From: Larus michahellis
Lineage: Eukaryota; Chordata; Aves; Charadriiformes; Laridae
Assembly: GCF_964199755.1 (NCBI RefSeq)
Contig: NC_133899.1
Coordinates: forward strand, 1,364,001-1,428,000
Length of the DNA: 64,000 nt
Direction of reading: 5' to 3'
Shown here: positions 38,938 to 64,000 of the stretch, piece by piece
Layout of the letters: every line of letters starts with the position of its first letter
How positions within the stretch are numbered: position 1 is the first letter of the stretch
Made by a program: the position numbers and the translations under genes
The notes under the pieces: model-generated
The model's database searches: none
What the model was told of the DNA's origin: nothing
What the model saw: the letters and a program-made list of their open reading frames with translations, nothing else

Positions 38938-64000
<25,063 letters not shown>

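Overview
The window is bird nuclear DNA. It is very GC-rich, with short introns, CpG-rich promoters and several 5'-truncated CR1 LINEs carrying the avian CR1 3' tail (copies at about 7588, 48262, 58973 and 63548). These traits suggest a microchromosome or similarly compact GC-rich segment. The species cannot be fixed from the sequence; a neognath bird is likely. No prokaryotic, viral or retroviral element was seen.

The window is one conserved vertebrate gene block, the same neighbourhood as human 16q22.1 read in reverse. From left to right: a probable 3' UTR tail of TERF2 (+, weak evidence), TMED6 (+), NIP7 (-), COG8 (+), PDF (+), VPS4A (-), SNTB2 (-), UTP4 (-), CHTF8 (+), HAS3 (-) and the 3' three quarters of TANGO6 (-), which runs off the right edge. 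I placed every coding exon by protein similarity recalled from the family, GT/AG boundaries and phase bookkeeping. All nine complete genes give intact frames, with these protein lengths: TMED6 233, NIP7 180, COG8 582, PDF 230, VPS4A 437, SNTB2 495, UTP4 686, CHTF8 117 and HAS3 548. The TANGO6 part present encodes 805 residues in 15 exons.

Regulatory layout. NIP7 and COG8 are divergent, with 108 bp between their start codons. UTP4 and CHTF8 are divergent across 567 bp with clustered ETS-type motifs. COG8 and PDF lie head to tail with 249 bp between them and no AATAAA, matching a linked transcript. TMED6/NIP7, PDF/VPS4A and CHTF8/HAS3 converge, with close or crossing poly(A) signals. HAS3 has an untranslated first exon behind a TATA-like box.

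The genes do unrelated housekeeping jobs: p24 cargo transport, ribosome biogenesis (NIP7, UTP4), Golgi tethering (COG8), mitochondrial deformylation (PDF), ESCRT disassembly (VPS4A), dystrophin scaffolding (SNTB2), PCNA loading (CHTF8), hyaluronan synthesis (HAS3) and secretory organisation (TANGO6). They form a synteny block, not a pathway.

The most unusual structures are not genes. The first is a perfect inverted repeat with 38-bp arms and a 3-nt loop, with a CCAAT box in each arm, upstream of SNTB2. The second is a pure hexanucleotide repeat starting just inside HAS3 intron 1 next to the splice donor. The others are a two-codon uORF overlapping the VPS4A start codon, a 166-bp tandem repeat between SNTB2 and VPS4A, and a 42-bp duplication in the HAS3 promoter.
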